A DNA stretch of 64,000 nt from Henricia sp. BOLD:AAB3569 (GCA_037783545.1 JBBELK010000065.1:310001-374000); one strand, 5' to 3'. Counted from the stretch's first letter, positions 24,599-37,460 are shown. The notes: generated from the sequence alone by a model not told the origin. A program made the numbers and translations.

Positions 24599-24945
24599 TT
24601 AAAGGCCCATTGTATCATTTGCAATGACCCAATTTTGTTTTTCATGAGTTAACAAGAAAAACCTTACTCAAAGTGTTGATAGCAATGGTAACAAACACCA
24701 CATGAATTTATTTCCGTCCAAAATGGTATTTCATGCTGGAAATTGACAACCTAATGTGGTTTTCTAAAAAGGTCCCGTGCATTTTTACCATTCAATTGTA
24801 CACAAAATTCATATATAGATTTTAAAAGTAGCTAAAATTTCCTCAGGCTAGTTTACCAACATTCTTCCTTAGATATGTTACACTCTTATTCCGCGAATCT
24901 GTATAAAAAAGTTTTATCTTGCAAATGATACATATAGGCCTTTAA
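24599..24945 (+). mobile_element. TTAA-flanked MITE family B, best-preserved copy
   Basis: Ends TTAAAGGCCCATTGTATC and ATACATATAGGCCTTTAA. The terminal ATTTGCAATGACCCA and TTGCAAATGATACA are inverted relative to each other (ATCATTTGCAA at both ends), showing terminal inverted repeats of about 25 bp. Homologous to 27748-28007 and 55600-55895. Confidence 0.85.
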
Positions 24946-25610
24946 GAATTGTTTCTTGTTGCATTCTAGCAACGTGCGGGCCATATTAATACATAGACTA
25001 TTGTACAGATCAATATAATTCAACTGGGCAATAGTCAGAAAAAAAATGATAGATGAGGTTTTTATAGCATATTTGTATAACTGTTTCCTTCTGACAAATT
25101 AATCGTAAACCTGTAGCACCCTCGGAGGTCGTATGAGATGGAATTCTATAGCATTCAGATTACTTCCCTACAATCATTGCCTTTCCAATTCCATCCATCA
25201 TTTCATCAGGTACATGACAAGGCCATATATTCATAAATTTGAACTGAAGTATAAACACCGTTTGCCGTCGGCGTCTTAAAGCGAGCACCTGTATGAATAT
25301 TATAAGTTAAGATATAACTATATGATAAACATAATATTACTAAAAAATTGGCTAAGAATCACCTGCTATTTTGATATAATGTTTGTCTGAATTCTGGAAA
25401 TTATGCAAGATATTAATGTATTGTGATCTCTTTTCTTACATAAGGGATGAGTAAATATTATTTACCTTGAAGATTCTGAGTTTAATTATTTTGTAATAAA
25501 ATTATAACAATTGAACCGCCGTGTTAGATTAATTAATAATTCAGAATGTAGTACATTAAAGGTAAATAAGTTTGAGCATACGTTTTGGTACTTAGGCTTA
25601 CAACCACATA

Positions 25611-26254
25611 TAGGGTATTAGGGAGACACGAGAGGGTTATTATCGGGGTATTAGGGAGACACGGGGTATTAGGGAGACATTGCCATGTCTCCCTAATTCC
25701 AAGAAGGTTAAAAACCATTTTTATTAGGTCGAAAACCATTTTTATTAGGTTCTCAACTATTCTTTTTAGGTCGAGAACCATTTTCGTTTAGGTCGAAAAC
25801 CATCTTTTGTAAGCTTTTTTTTTGAGAAAATTAGTGTTTTTAGAGAGCTTTCTACCCAGAGTTGAGTGGTCCTAATTAAAACGCTTCCCGAAAATGTCTC
25901 CCAAATGCACCATTGTCGGTAATTATTATAACAATAATTATTTAAACAACGCTGAATGCCGCAATAGGGCGACATTTCGGGAAGACTCTCACCGGGGACC
26001 ACCGAAATTTCGGCAAGAGTCACTCAAAATGACACCTTATTTTTTTACCCGAAGCTTCCAAAAATGGTTGCAGACCAAAGAGAAACAGCTCCAGTCCCGA
26101 TAAAAATGGTTCTCGACCTAAAAAAAAAAGGTTTTTGACCTTAAAAAATGAATTTTAAACTCAAAAATATTAGGGCGACACCAAAATGTCGCCCTATTGA
26201 GCACGTCGCCCTAATATACCTTTTTTACACACGATTTGTCGCCCTATTCTAGCA
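25611..26254. mobile_element. Foldback element built from GGGAGACA / GGGCGACA motifs
   Basis: GGTATTAGGGAGACACG at the left faces the inverse of GGTATATTAGGGCGAC at the right. Ten or so copies of AGGGMGACA occur in both directions. The inner arms hold AACCATTTTTATTAGGTCG units on the left (25720-25805) and their inverse on the right (26099-26141). No ORF of interest. Confidence 0.65.
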
Positions 26255-26528
26255 TTGATAGTAATTTGTTTTTTCATCAGTTGCAACAACTACTTATGAA
26301 ATAGTTGTTGCTATACGGAAGCTTATGCTATATTATACTAATTAAAGTTAGTCTTCAAAGTGCTACCTTCTGAATTATTTTGTTAATAAATTATATACGA
26401 AATTATCAGTGATCCCTATAACAAACATTAAGTAGTATCCAGTATATGCGTGTACACTCTCCCCTAGAGTATCACACCACAATACCCGGAGTGTTTACGG
26501 GCAACAAACTAATGCTAAATCGAAATTG

Positions 26529-26768
26529 ATTCGAGTCCTCTGTAGTTAACTTGCGGAATGGGTTTTTAGTGATACTGTAGGTGTTGAAACGTATAGATTT
26601 GTATCGATCTGTATCGATCATCGCGATTAATCACGCCTCTGTTATTTTATCCAGGATCCAATCTCTTTCAACATTAATGACACGTTGGATTCGAATCCAC
26701 TCTATTTAACTTGCGGAATACTGTAGTGATATAGGTGTGAAAACGTATCGATTTGTATCGATTCGCAC
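26529..26768. repeat. Imperfect direct duplication, about 160 bp apart
   Basis: TTAACTTGCGGAAT, AGTGATA, GTAGGTGTTGAAACGTAT-like and GATTTGTATCGAT occur in the same order at about 26529-26618 and 26691-26768. Confidence 0.7.
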
Positions 26769-27747
26769 TCTCCAATTTGGATACGGATGCAAAAGGGTTG
26801 GTGTAGTTACTGCACTGCTTTATCATGTTAATGGAACCATAAATTAGTTTACAAAACATCGATGGTTTTTTTACGATATCCTTGAAAGTATACGAATTAG
26901 AAACGCAAAATTTCAGAATGATAACGAGAAAAATATGACAGTTGATATAGTATCAAAATCTCACACTCCATGCGAAAAAAATGATCACGCTCCTCTAATG
27001 AAATCAGCATTATAAAATTATATTACGTGATCTTAAGTTACAATGACAAGCGCCGAAAAGCTTTCATGAGACAAAACAAATAAAATATAAAAATAAAAAT
27101 AGCCAAATGTAAACATTTGATAAGGTATTTGATATAACTTTGGTATCAAATAAGCGTGTTGTTTATGACCAGGTCAGTCCATATAGGCGAGTGATTCATC
27201 GCATATTGCACCGTAACGTACCATTGCTAACCATACTGAGTATATGCCATCACTCGTATGTAAGCTAAGATGAGACATGTATACCTTGGAAATTTAATAC
27301 GTTAGCAATTTCATAAACGTGACTCCAACGTGAAATAGAGCCCGTTTAGGTCATTTCATCACACACAAATTGTAGTTTGTTTTCTTTACGTCCGCAAACT
27401 GCATTCTGCATTTTCCTTTCAAGTTTCCATGCACCGCCGGGCGTGGGCGTATAGTATTGTTCGTTTCTATTGTTTACGATAGAACTGCATCTAAAATGGG
27501 TAGAGTCGAAACTACATTTTCATAAATATTTCTTTTTCTTTCTGAAGATATTGCACGAATATAACACAGAGTTAGCCTGTACCAAATTTATTTTCCATAT
27601 GTTGGATTAATCACCGTGCTATGTAATGAGTAATGTCGGATAAGTACATGTTTATGATTTTTGAGGCAGAACTGTTTTATTAGGTGTAATTATAGGAATG
27701 ACATATTCGACCATAGTCTCGCATGAGTTGTCGTATCATACCTTGTA

Positions 27748-28007
27748 TTAAATCTTTTACAGATTCGTGGAATAAGAGTGTAACATATCTAAGGAAGAAT
27801 GTTGGTAAACTAGCCTGAAGAAATTCTAGCTACTTAGATGCATCAATGCTTCAGAAAACCTTGAAAATCTATGTAGGCCTATGGATTTTGTGTACAAGTG
27901 AATGGTAAAAAGGTCCCGTGCACGGGACATTTTTAGAAAACTTCGGTTGTCTATTTCCAGCATGAAAAACAAATTGGGTCATTGCAAATGATACAATGGG
28001 CCTTTAA
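27748..28007 (-). mobile_element. TTAA-flanked MITE family B, deleted copy
   Basis: Reverse orientation: ends TTGCAAATGATACAATGGG then CCTTTAA at 28007. It lacks about 100 bp relative to 24599-24945; the missing part lies between two CATGAAA motifs, now one. The far end is shortened by about 25 bp. Confidence 0.8.
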
Positions 28008-28067
28008 ACCGATATGTTTGGTGTAATTGTTGGGACGGATTATATCACTATACCAAAGAATGCCAAT

Positions 28068-28110
28068 GTGCCTGATGCATGTCGGATGCCTGATGCACGT
28101 CGGATGCCAA
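28068..28110. repeat. Two tandem 18-bp units
   Basis: GCCTGATGCATGTCGGAT followed by GCCTGATGCACGTCGGAT. Confidence 0.85.
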
Positions 28111-28240
28111 CATGTGAAACCAAAATAAACACATTCACTCGTGCTAATATAATGTACGAATATAAACATTGTGCACGCCGATGTAAACCCGGGAATGTTT
28201 CTATTATACCCATAAAAACGTTCGCGTATGTGGAACGCAG

Positions 28241-28543
28241 CCCTGGCCACACGTACGCATGAAACGCCAGTGTCGCGCGTTAAGTATGGCGTGCAAAGTT
28301 AACAACTAGAAAAATGTCGATTTCTGGACATGCGCAAGTTAACAATAACATGATTTATATCCGAAATTGACATATTTACATTTCTAATAGAGGCGTATCT
28401 CTATTTGAAATACATATATCTCTATTTCGGGATAAAATGTTAAATAGGTACGTCCAGAAATATACATATTTCTAGATGTTAACTTTGCATGCCATATACT
28501 TGACGCACTACGCTGGCGTTTCACGCGTATGTGTGTCCAGGCC
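28241..28543. mobile_element. Long-TIR MITE
   Basis: Arms of about 90 bp with modest divergence: GAAACGCCAGTGTCGCGCG and GTGCAAAGTTAACAACTAGA on the left match the inverse of the right arm (CTAGATGTTAACTTTGCATG, CTGGCGTTTCACGCG). The adjoining left flank, GGAACGCAGCCCTG, equals the end of the 7.1-kb element, so a fragment of that family may abut it. Confidence 0.75.
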
Positions 28544-29040
28544 TTAAGCCGCAACACTTTCCCAGCTCCACCACGAGCCTGATGTATTTACCGAGCTAGA
28601 GATGGTTCCGGCCACCGACGTGACCGAGTCCAATAATGTCTCCACTCCGTAAGCCGGGGAACTCTGGCTCCAAAGCGATCTTCCGGAACACGGATTTCCT
28701 TAAAGTGAAACAGCAAACCTATTAAAGCGGCCTGGCCAAATACGTGGGTTTCCGGCAACCGTAACAGTAGCCTACTCCTGGCTTCTTCATGTGGCGACTT
28801 GAGTGAGCAAGGCTGCTCCGAGGTGCCTTTAGTAGTCGCAGAATGCCCTGGTATAGCCAAGATATATCGTATCTGTTAAATTATACAGACTTCGTTTCCT
28901 CAAAATTCCATCACAATATTGAGTGCTCGTTTATTTCGTTCGGCGTGAAATTTGCGAGGCTCAACGGATCGCGCACATAATGCACTGGCGTCAAACACAA
29001 CACTCTAAAAGAACGTTGTTAAAAACAACTGGAATCTATC

Positions 29041-29398
29041 GGAAATCAGCCGTAAGGTGGCTTTCTTTACTATGCCATTTACTCGATACCACCGTGGCGA
29101 AATCAAGAATCATTTTGCCGCTTTTGTCTTTTTATGGAATCAGAGTCCACATATCAAAATACAAGGTCGCCATCTTGCCATACCATAGCAGCCTGGTCCA
29201 CTTGCTTGAATGGACATTCGGAAATCAGCCGTAAGGTGGCTTTCTTTACTATGCCATTCACTCGATACCACCGTGGCGAAATCAAGAATCATTTTGCTGC
29301 TTTTGTCTTTTTATGGAATCAGAGTCCACATATCAAAATACAAGGTCGCCATCTTGCCATACCATAGTAGCCTGGTCCACTTGCTTGAATGGACATTC
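29041..29398. repeat. 179-bp tandem duplication
   Basis: Units 29041-29219 and 29220-29398 differ by three transitions (C/T at the positions equivalent to 29092, 29120 and 29190). Several ORFs of 77-103 codons overlap the pair only because of the duplication. No domain seen. Confidence 0.9.
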
Positions 29399-29467
29399 TG
29401 GTACTTTGTGCGCATTGTGGAGTCGAGACACCAGATTAGCTATGGCGTCGTTTATCTCACCGATACC

Positions 29468-29705
29468 ATTAGCCTTTTTGAAGTATGGCGGACACAATAG
29501 GAGGGCGCACTTTGCAGTGGGTATAAAATCGACTAAAATGCAAAATAACTCAGTTTTTCACTTTACACTTATTAATTTTATTTATAATTCTGTCTATGTA
29601 TTATAATTACAACATGTAAATCAAGTTTTTGGAAAGAAATAAAATTCATACCCAAATGAAATTGCGCCCTCTCCTTTTGTTCCGCCATACTTCTAAAAGG
29701 CTAAT
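29468..29705. mobile_element. Long-TIR MITE, GCCTTTTTGAAGTATGGCGG ends
   Basis: About 55-bp inverted ends: ATTAGCCTTTTTGAAGTATG at the left against the inverse of ATTAGCCTTTTAGAAGTATG at the right, then GAGGGCGCA and GGGTAT in both. The AT-rich centre is homologous to 18826-18957. Confidence 0.8.
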
Positions 29706-32301
29706 TGCGTTCACAGCGCGCATTGTTATGGCGTCCGTGTATGTGGCAAATTCCGGCGACCTCGTTATATAGATGTGATATAGGGTTGTATTAATAAGTG
29801 AACGCCGTATCAGCCCTCAAAATCAGAACGGTACTGAGTGGGTGTCATAAGGTTTGTAAATTAAGTAGTTTGATGCGAGGACACGACCTAACCCCCTCCC
29901 GCGTTCCTTCAACGTAGCATACACTTGGCATCAATACAGATGCAATATAATTCCCATTTCTATTTTGCTTGTTTAGTTTTAAAGTAGTCAGTTGGTATTT
30001 TTGATATAAAAGGTATAATGTTTGTCTGGAATTGCTAATTATGCATCACGATTCACCAAAGTTAGATTTCACGCCAGAATTGTTTTCTCTTATAGATTCT
30101 CTCATTCCATTACGTTAGCTTGTCTGAGTGATAATAAACCTGTCTTGTGCGCAATGATCCGCATGTTTTTAGAATTATAAAATGTCAAAGCAAATGATTA
30201 ACTGATCGTAATGTGTTTCAGGTGATCTGTTTCAGAATACGTTTCAGAAAGCCATCTCTCTGACTTAGAAAGTACCAAGTACTTGAAATATAAAATGTTA
30301 ATGGGACGTCCTATTTTTATCACGCCACCGTCATATAAAGCAGTTTTGTTTAGTTCTGTCAACAGCGACTCGAGTCATATGAGACGTGTAGTAGACACGC
30401 TTTAACTACAATTTATAATATTCAGTGCCGTTCTGAATTCATGAGGTCCGTGTATAGTTAACAATTTCTATTCCGAATAACCAGCACAAGGGCAGAAACG
30501 AGAAAACCACTGTGCTCCAAAAGGCCCGTTTCCCCCAGTAGCACGCGTTAATGCCATCAATAACCTGACGACGTCCTTATATTGTAAAGACAGCTCAACC
30601 AGCCACGAGTTAAGACAACATCGGGGCTTCCCGGTCGGCCTCTAACACGGCCTAACAAGGTCTGCTAGTGACGGAATTGCAACCTTCGACAGCAATGGAA
30701 TAAGATTAAGCAATGTGAACGGGAAATGGAGTGTGACAGATCTCGATGAAGCATCGGGAACAGCGTAGCATCGCTCAGGTTTAGGCCGTTGAGTCTAGAA
30801 GCCTTTACGGCAGTTATCACCTCAAACAACACGCTGACTCGACTTCGCTACTTCAATCTAGTGACTGCAACTGATGACTACATGTCAATAGACTGATAAG
30901 ACGAACAAACGAACTGATAAGACGAACAAGCCAAGAATGGTGCTGCTTGACAACATCCGATACTTCAAACCTAACACTACATGCGGAAGCCTCAAGTGAT
31001 AATCTGTGTTTCACGTTTTCTAGATAAAACCACGTCAACCCACATAATAACCAGTCATCCTCCTCTTGTAAAGCTACACCTTTTCGTGGATAAGGTTTTG
31101 AAAAGACGGATTACTGCAATAAGTAAAATATTCAACGCGATATCGATGCCTTCTTTTAGGCATTAAATATTGAAGATGCAGACAATCGGGCTACATCCAG
31201 AAGCAATAGAGATATTCTCCACGTGGCAACATGGTCACGTTTAAAAATATGATTTGTATAAGCATAAAGGTACTGCGTGCTTGTGCCATGTACTTGAAAG
31301 TTGGTGTGCAAAGTATTTCAGATTAAAATGTTTTTATGATTAAAACAAAAATCAAATATCAACCCACAACTCTAATCAGTACCTTTTAATTTCTGTCAAT
31401 ATCATGCGACCTCAATGTGTTCATATGGAAGCTGACACAAACTTGCCACATAACGCCATGCACAAACTGCCGATTTCTGAGCTATACTTAATGGTTTCAA
31501 AAGTGAATTTAATGCTGTAACTTATGAAGGGAGTATATTTTGGCATTGTTTACGAATTATGACGATTTGTTAAGGTAACTGTTTTTTTTATTGAGTGAAT
31601 AGCTAAGCAAATGCTACATTGTGACTGTTTTATAATAATTCTCCCTCAGATATCAATCTATATTCTTCAGCATTATCCCATTAGTGGCGAATGATGAGCT
31701 GCATTTTGTAAACCATACAACTTGACTGTGTACTTCTTCTAAAAATAGCCAAAAATTCAATTTGTCGATTGTAATTTCTCATCCTATATACGTTAGGCAA
31801 GCTGAGTCTGGCAAACCCCGGATTTTGCAACATTATATCATAAAATAATTTTGGAAACAGACAACAACAAGCTATACGCCAGACAGCCGGGTATATTCGC
31901 CAGGGGACAGTGAAATGACTCCCTAGACAAGATGAATTGAGACATGGTAGAAGGTTCACGGTAAAAACCCAACGACCTGCTGTGTATCATATAAAATACA
32001 AACAACACTGTGGTTGCACGTTTGCAATACATTATGCATGGAACGTGTGCGCCATTGCTTTGAAAGAAGGGACAAAACATGCTACCGTTTGAGAAAAACC
32101 CTTTTGGCAATTCCTTTGAGAAAATATGTAAAAGCTTCAATTTAAATCATGCACCGTGACAAAAGATCCGATTCTGTATTAATAGCCACAGTGATAATTC
32201 CTTAATTTATGTAAAATACTGACTTCAATCCACCTCGAGGTTTGATGTGTATGTAACAAAATGTCACCCAGTACATGTATACATCTGTATATATCTTTCC
32301 C
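29706..32301. other. Gene-free stretch
   Basis: Nothing recognised except a small 21-bp duplication and a short block near 30001-30050 (GGTATAATGTTTGTCTGGAA) that is also seen near 25375 and is probably a dispersed repeat. Confidence 0.6.
30889..30931. repeat. Two tandem units of GACTGATAAGACGAACAA type
   Basis: ACTGATAAGACGAACAA occurs twice, 21 bp apart. Confidence 0.85.
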
Positions 32302-32682
32302 TGGTCTAGTGGGTATCGTGTGGTCTAGTGGGTATCGTGTGGTCTAGTGGGTATCGTGTGGTCTAGTGGGTATCATGTGGTCTATAGTGGGTATAAAACC
32401 GTGCTCGTGATCGAAGGTTTATGGCCAACGTGTTTGTGTCCGTGGGCAAGACACTTAATCTCAATTGCTTCGTCAACCCAAGCGATATATGGGGAACTGT
32501 TAGGGGAAATGCCACAATCTAACTGCTGATAGGGTTGTGCGCCTTGGCCAGGTTGCCACACCTAGTTGAAGCGAAAAGGTTCTGATTATTTCCTGATGGC
32601 AGCGGTAATGGCGGCCAGGAGCACCCCGCAGGGGCGGACATGTTCGCTATATAAGTATCCATCATTATTATTATTATTATTA
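32302..32682 (+). mobile_element. tRNA-derived SINE with five tandem copies of the A-box segment
   Basis: The same family as 53117-53449: shared GGGCAAG-CACTTAATC block, CAACCCAAGCGATATATGG block, GATAGGGTTGTGCGCC block and an ATT-repeat tail (32662-32682). The 5' end has five 19-bp units starting TGGTCTAGTGGGTATCGTG at 32302, 32321, 32340, 32359 and 32378; the last carries a TA insertion. The B-box is degraded. Confidence 0.85.
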
Positions 32683-33068
32683 ACCTTTTCCAGATTAACC
32701 CTTTATCCGCCATATCTTTGTCTATAATGCATAATATAGTTAAAGTATTTGTACCATTGGCGAATGAAGGGTATACTGTTAAGTATAAATTCAAGCAGTC
32801 ACAATATAGAGATCAAGTATCTTACTGGCTTGTACATCGATGTATACCCTCTATACCTGTTATCCCACGTAGGAATTCTTTGTCCACCAAGGCATTTTTT
32901 TTTCATTTCGCAATTATTCAATCTTTAAATTATCCAATATTAACTATTTCATGTCAGCATCATTTTTATGGGTTGTGTTGTTGTTGTTAATTTATGACAT
33001 CTTCGGCAACTAATGCCCTTTATGCAATCGTCTATACGATTTTAGCTTTAACTATACTTTATTATCAA

Positions 33069-33255
33069 CTTGAGATGGCGAAGAAGGAGTTGCAGTTTTA
33101 GAAGTGGGAGGAAACCCACAGGGAATTCCCGGGGGGAAACCCACGCGGTCAAGTAGGGACTGCAAACCCAATCCACATACACGCGCCGGATTCGAACTCG
33201 GGACGCCAGAGGTGAAAGGCGACTAGAGAAAGAACCACTACGCCAACCGGCCGAC
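33069..33255 (-). mobile_element. tRNA-derived SINE
   Basis: Read on the minus strand it begins with an A-box (GGCCGGTTGGCGTAGTGGT, 33233-33252), followed by a B-box (GAGTTCGAATCCGG, about 33185-33200) at normal tRNA spacing, then a body that also occurs at 845-955. No ORF; mobilised by a LINE in trans if ever active. Confidence 0.75.
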
Positions 33256-34187
33256 CGCTCCTATTTTAGTGGTTAATTGTATACTGCTTACTTTCGCCAG
33301 GGCTTATAAGCTCATGATAGTATTCGGCTTGATGACTTAGACTACGGCTGTTCCATGTCCCGGTTTTGGTATAGATTGCGCGTATATAATGTGAAAAACA
33401 AACGTCCCACACATCCCTAACCTGAGCGACTCCCGTTGTCAAAGTGGGTATTACAACTTACCTAGTAATATTACAAGTGCAAAAATACGAAGTGGCTTCA
33501 TCGAATGACCTAAATGTGGTAGCCTATTCATGTACCGGAACTGTGCTAAAAGGCAACGGAACACAATATGGCGTAATTGCCAGCGATTGCAGAGTATACA
33601 TCTAGTGAACGGCACGACAATTAATTTTGTTAATGATAACTGAGGCAAAATACCAAACATAAACAAGATATAAATATATACCAAATCAAAAATGGCAGTT
33701 TTCAATCAATGATGTAATTACCTCCACCTAGTACCTCCGCCATTAGGCTACCGTGTCACTTGCGATTTTAACTCGAGTGTGTAATGGGGCGTGTTTTTAC
33801 ACCGAACACTCTGCGAACGTGCAGCCATTAACTTCACCAAAGATTATTTCATTACGGAGGGACATTTCCTGTGTGTGTTTTGGAGCACTCGCAGCAATAT
33901 CAAAGATCGTGTGCTTACTTAAAGCCTTGCGTTTGTTTCAAAACTACACGCCGTTACCACTCCGGAAAACCTGCGTTTGGTTTGATGCTATGGGGCCTGA
34001 ATTATAACGACGGCTGATTCAATAACGTCACAAATGAACAATTTTACTGTGTTGGCTTGGTAACCGTTTATGTAGCGTCGCTTTGCACTGTTTCGCTGGT
34101 ATACACGGTCTGTGTGGTTTTGCAATGGCTTAAGTGGCAACACGGAATGCCGTATACTATATGCTAAAACAACTGAACATCAACTGT

Positions 34188-34217
34188 CCCCCCCCCCCCC
34201 CCCCCCTCCCCCTCCCG
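34188..34217. repeat. C-rich tract
   Basis: Nineteen C in a row, then short C runs split by T. Confidence 0.9.
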
Positions 34218-35105
34218 TGAAATGAAGATTATTTTGATTCGAATATTGTATGATTTTATACAGAAAATATAGTTGGTTCAAGCAAGAGACACAAAATTAC
34301 TACCTTCAAGGAAATATACACCAAAATGCCAATATTCTTTTGCATTTCTACCCCAAGCATTTGGACAATTTGGGACGATGATTCAACTTTACGCCATAAG
34401 AAACATCATCTTCAATGTTTTTCAGTCTCAAATTAGGTGTGCTTTTGATTCGCAAATGTAGGCATATATACATTTTTGTAGCTAGCTTTATGAGTTAAAA
34501 AAGCAGAATTGCCATCCATAGATGTCGCCGTTTTTTAAAAAATTTTCTGATCTACGTTTGTGTGTTTGCTATCGCGCATGAACACTGCATGCATTGGAAA
34601 ACGTTTTATCTACAGCTGATACACACTATGACTAAATCCATACCTCTATACGTTGGTTGTTGTAGAGCAGCGACCGCCCTTGCTGTAACGCCATAACTCA
34701 ATTGGTTTCTTCCTCAATGTGCCCCAAAATGAATATCGAATCCAAACCCAATTTGGTTGATAAGTGAAAGATACCCGTATACTATAAAAGCACAATGCAT
34801 GTGTTGATTTTGGCTTGAAACTGAAAAGAATGAGTTCGGTTCGATTGACTTCACACTTTGAGAAGACTAACATGGTTGTTTGTGTTAGGTCGCTGTTGAA
34901 ACTGAAAGGTACATGCATTATACAAGAGTAGTCAGATTGGTATAGACCTATACGTAGTTTTCATGACCAAAATACATATTAGATTTGGCCATGTAAAATC
35001 GACAACGCAGGAAGGGTTTTAAGGAAAATGTGTGTGCACAAAAACAACGTATGGTTTACAACTTTAGGTTGCTCAACGGTTTGAGCACAGAAACCATAAG
35101 GAGAC

Positions 35106-35280
35106 TATAAAGTATATACAGTCAGTTACCAGGGTCATGGGTCTAAATATTCGCTGGTAATCTGCAAAGACTGTTGTTAAAGCTCAAGGAAACAGTTAAG
35201 TTCACTGGTTTTAGTGTAGACTCAGTAACCTTGGCAACACACAAAGGGTGACGTTGTCACTTTAGTATACTCTATCTTAA
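35106..35280 (-). mobile_element. Dispersed MITE-like repeat (copy 2)
   Basis: On the minus strand this shares ordered blocks with 57591-57715, including TCTACACTAAAACCAGT. It is about 50 bp longer, with extra sequence near the left end and in the middle. Its ends are TATAAAGTATA and TTTAGTATAC. Non-coding. Confidence 0.6.
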
Positions 35281-36014
35281 GGCTAATTGAAAATGATTAT
35301 ACGGAAACTGCGTTGCGGTCAGATATCTTCACATTGCGCCTCTTTTAGCTTAATATCATATCATTACAGACTTGACATAGCGGCTTTTATATAAACACAG
35401 CCTGGGCCTTGAAAGTGGAACATTAAACACTTGATATCAAACGGAGCGTATGATGTTGGCTATTTCCGCCGCAGCACGTTTTATGTGACCCCCCGAAGTG
35501 CCTATTCTTACCATGCAAAGTGTTTTATTAAAACTTGTGGCCCTAATTTGCACGTCGTAGTGACTCGTAATGACGCGAGGATTTCCAGTCGATCACAAAT
35601 TATACAGTTGGCTAGAAACACTCCCATTGCTGCCGTTCATTGTGCAATGCCGACCCTGACCAGTACAAAAATCAATGGCGATTTCCGCCCATACTTTATT
35701 GCTTCCCATTTCGCCACTCCTCCTATACGCGCATGCGTGGAACCATACGAGTCTCTTTTGTAGACTGGTTCCCGTCCACATATTCCACACAGGAGAATAT
35801 AAGGACAGGTAAAGGGCGCTTCATCTTGATCTGTAATTGGTAGTCTTTGCGTGTGCGCATTGTGTTTTTTATATTTAAAAATTGGCCAAGTCCTTTGCTT
35901 TAGGCAATGTACTTTATTTACATAATTTGATATGTTCGACACGCACGGCCAAGTTACAAATGTCAATTTAAAATCTGCGCACTTACTAAAAATATAAAAA
36001 TAATAATAACCACG

Positions 36015-36099
36015 TGACGGGCAGAATTCTGCCCGTCATGGCTGCCCTTTACCGATCCCTATATTTTCGCAATAAGCGAACCAATCTATAGGGATCGGG
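36015..36099. repeat. Perfect 24-bp palindrome followed by a hairpin
   Basis: 36015-36038 is a perfect palindrome centred on GAATTC (half-site TGACGGGCAGAA). Next to it CCGATCCCTATA and TATAGGGATCGG (36052-36099) form a stem of 12 bp around a loop of about 23 bases. Could be a degraded foldback element. Confidence 0.6.
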
Positions 36100-37101
36100 A
36101 ACCAATCTAGTCTCTTTTGTTGACCATTACAATGTGTCATTACGTAGTAAAATATAGGCCCGAATCATTATGCGGCATATTCTTTACAATATTTAAGTAG
36201 CAAGAGAGGGTCTGAAGTAATGGTTTCAGTTTTAATGAAACACGCCATCTGAATTTTTAAATTCAAAATTGTTACATGTTCAGATTGTTACAACACAGAT
36301 ATGTACATTTTGCTGTAAATAATTTTAAAGAAATGATGCTGTATGGATCCAATGGTTCCATTATAAATTGTAATACATGTACTACGTTTAAAATCACTTG
36401 TTTTTAGGCTGCTAATCGTGCAGCTCATGTAATAAAATGTAATAAAATGTAATATAAAACGGAAGTTAACATTTAATTCAGTTTGTGCAGTTCATTATCG
36501 TGGTGCCTAAAATATAGCGCGATCCAAATAATACGTTCCGTCGTCACTTTTCAAAATTCCATATCGTGTGAGGACACCGATGGGTCATGTTGGAGAGAAC
36601 CCGCGGCCAGTAAATCAAAAGAAAGAAAATATAGAATCCCCAAGGTGTTATATCAACCTTCACACGAATGTTATTCTTGCAAGGACATTCCCATGTTATT
36701 GTATACACCTTATTTTGTAAATTAAATAAACTTATACAAGGTGATTGAATAAAAACAAAACCGCTTCTGTGCGGTCTGTGGAACTGATACTTTCATTATA
36801 CATTCCCGTTTGTACGGGAAAAAATCACAGATATCCTAAACATGGAATTGAGAGTCTGTGGGAATTGGCTTATAAAGCTGAGGAACGTCAGTTTTGTTTC
36901 ACATGACCTTAAAACTACAGAAACGCGTGGGCTTTGCGCAAAAGGCACGTCCATCATAAGGCACGGGCACAAAGGCTTGAGGGATATTCAGACAAAATAC
37001 CCAACTGTATTATTATGTAAAGCGTGGTAACATCCACATTTCGGTTTTATTTTGGTACATGCAGTAAAGTTACAATTTTGCTATTAGGAAAAAGTAAATA
37101 A

Positions 37102-37460
37102 TGTTTGTTATCTTCTAAACTGGAATTCACATGGTGCTGTTCAGGCTATATGCTCTTCCAAATGTTGCTTCCTAAATTCCCGAGGCCTAAACTTGGTAAG
37201 GATAGATAACACGTTGGACACTTTGGAGTTTCTGATTTTTGTTTTGTTTTACAGAATGGAAATTAAAAATGTCGGTCACACGAAAGACGTTTTCTATCAA
37301 TCTGTTGCCAGCATAACGACAAGGCAACGGTAAATCATTTTGTAAACTGAAATTCATATGGTGCTGTTAGTGTCATATGATCTTTCTAATTTTCCTTCCT
37401 AAATTTACGACACATACTTGGTAAAACAAAATGACAAGTTGAAAAGTTTAGAGTTCAAAT
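37102..37460. repeat. Imperfect direct duplication, about 230 bp apart
   Basis: AAACTGGAATTCACATGGTG (37118) recurs as AAACTGAAATTCATATGGTG (37347), followed in both by GCTGTT, TTCCTAAATT and CTTGGTAA. Confidence 0.7.

Noticed and set aside
29041..29606. Set of overlapping 77-103-codon frames with repeated peptide
   Set aside because: Created by the 179-bp tandem duplication and a nearby MITE; no domain.
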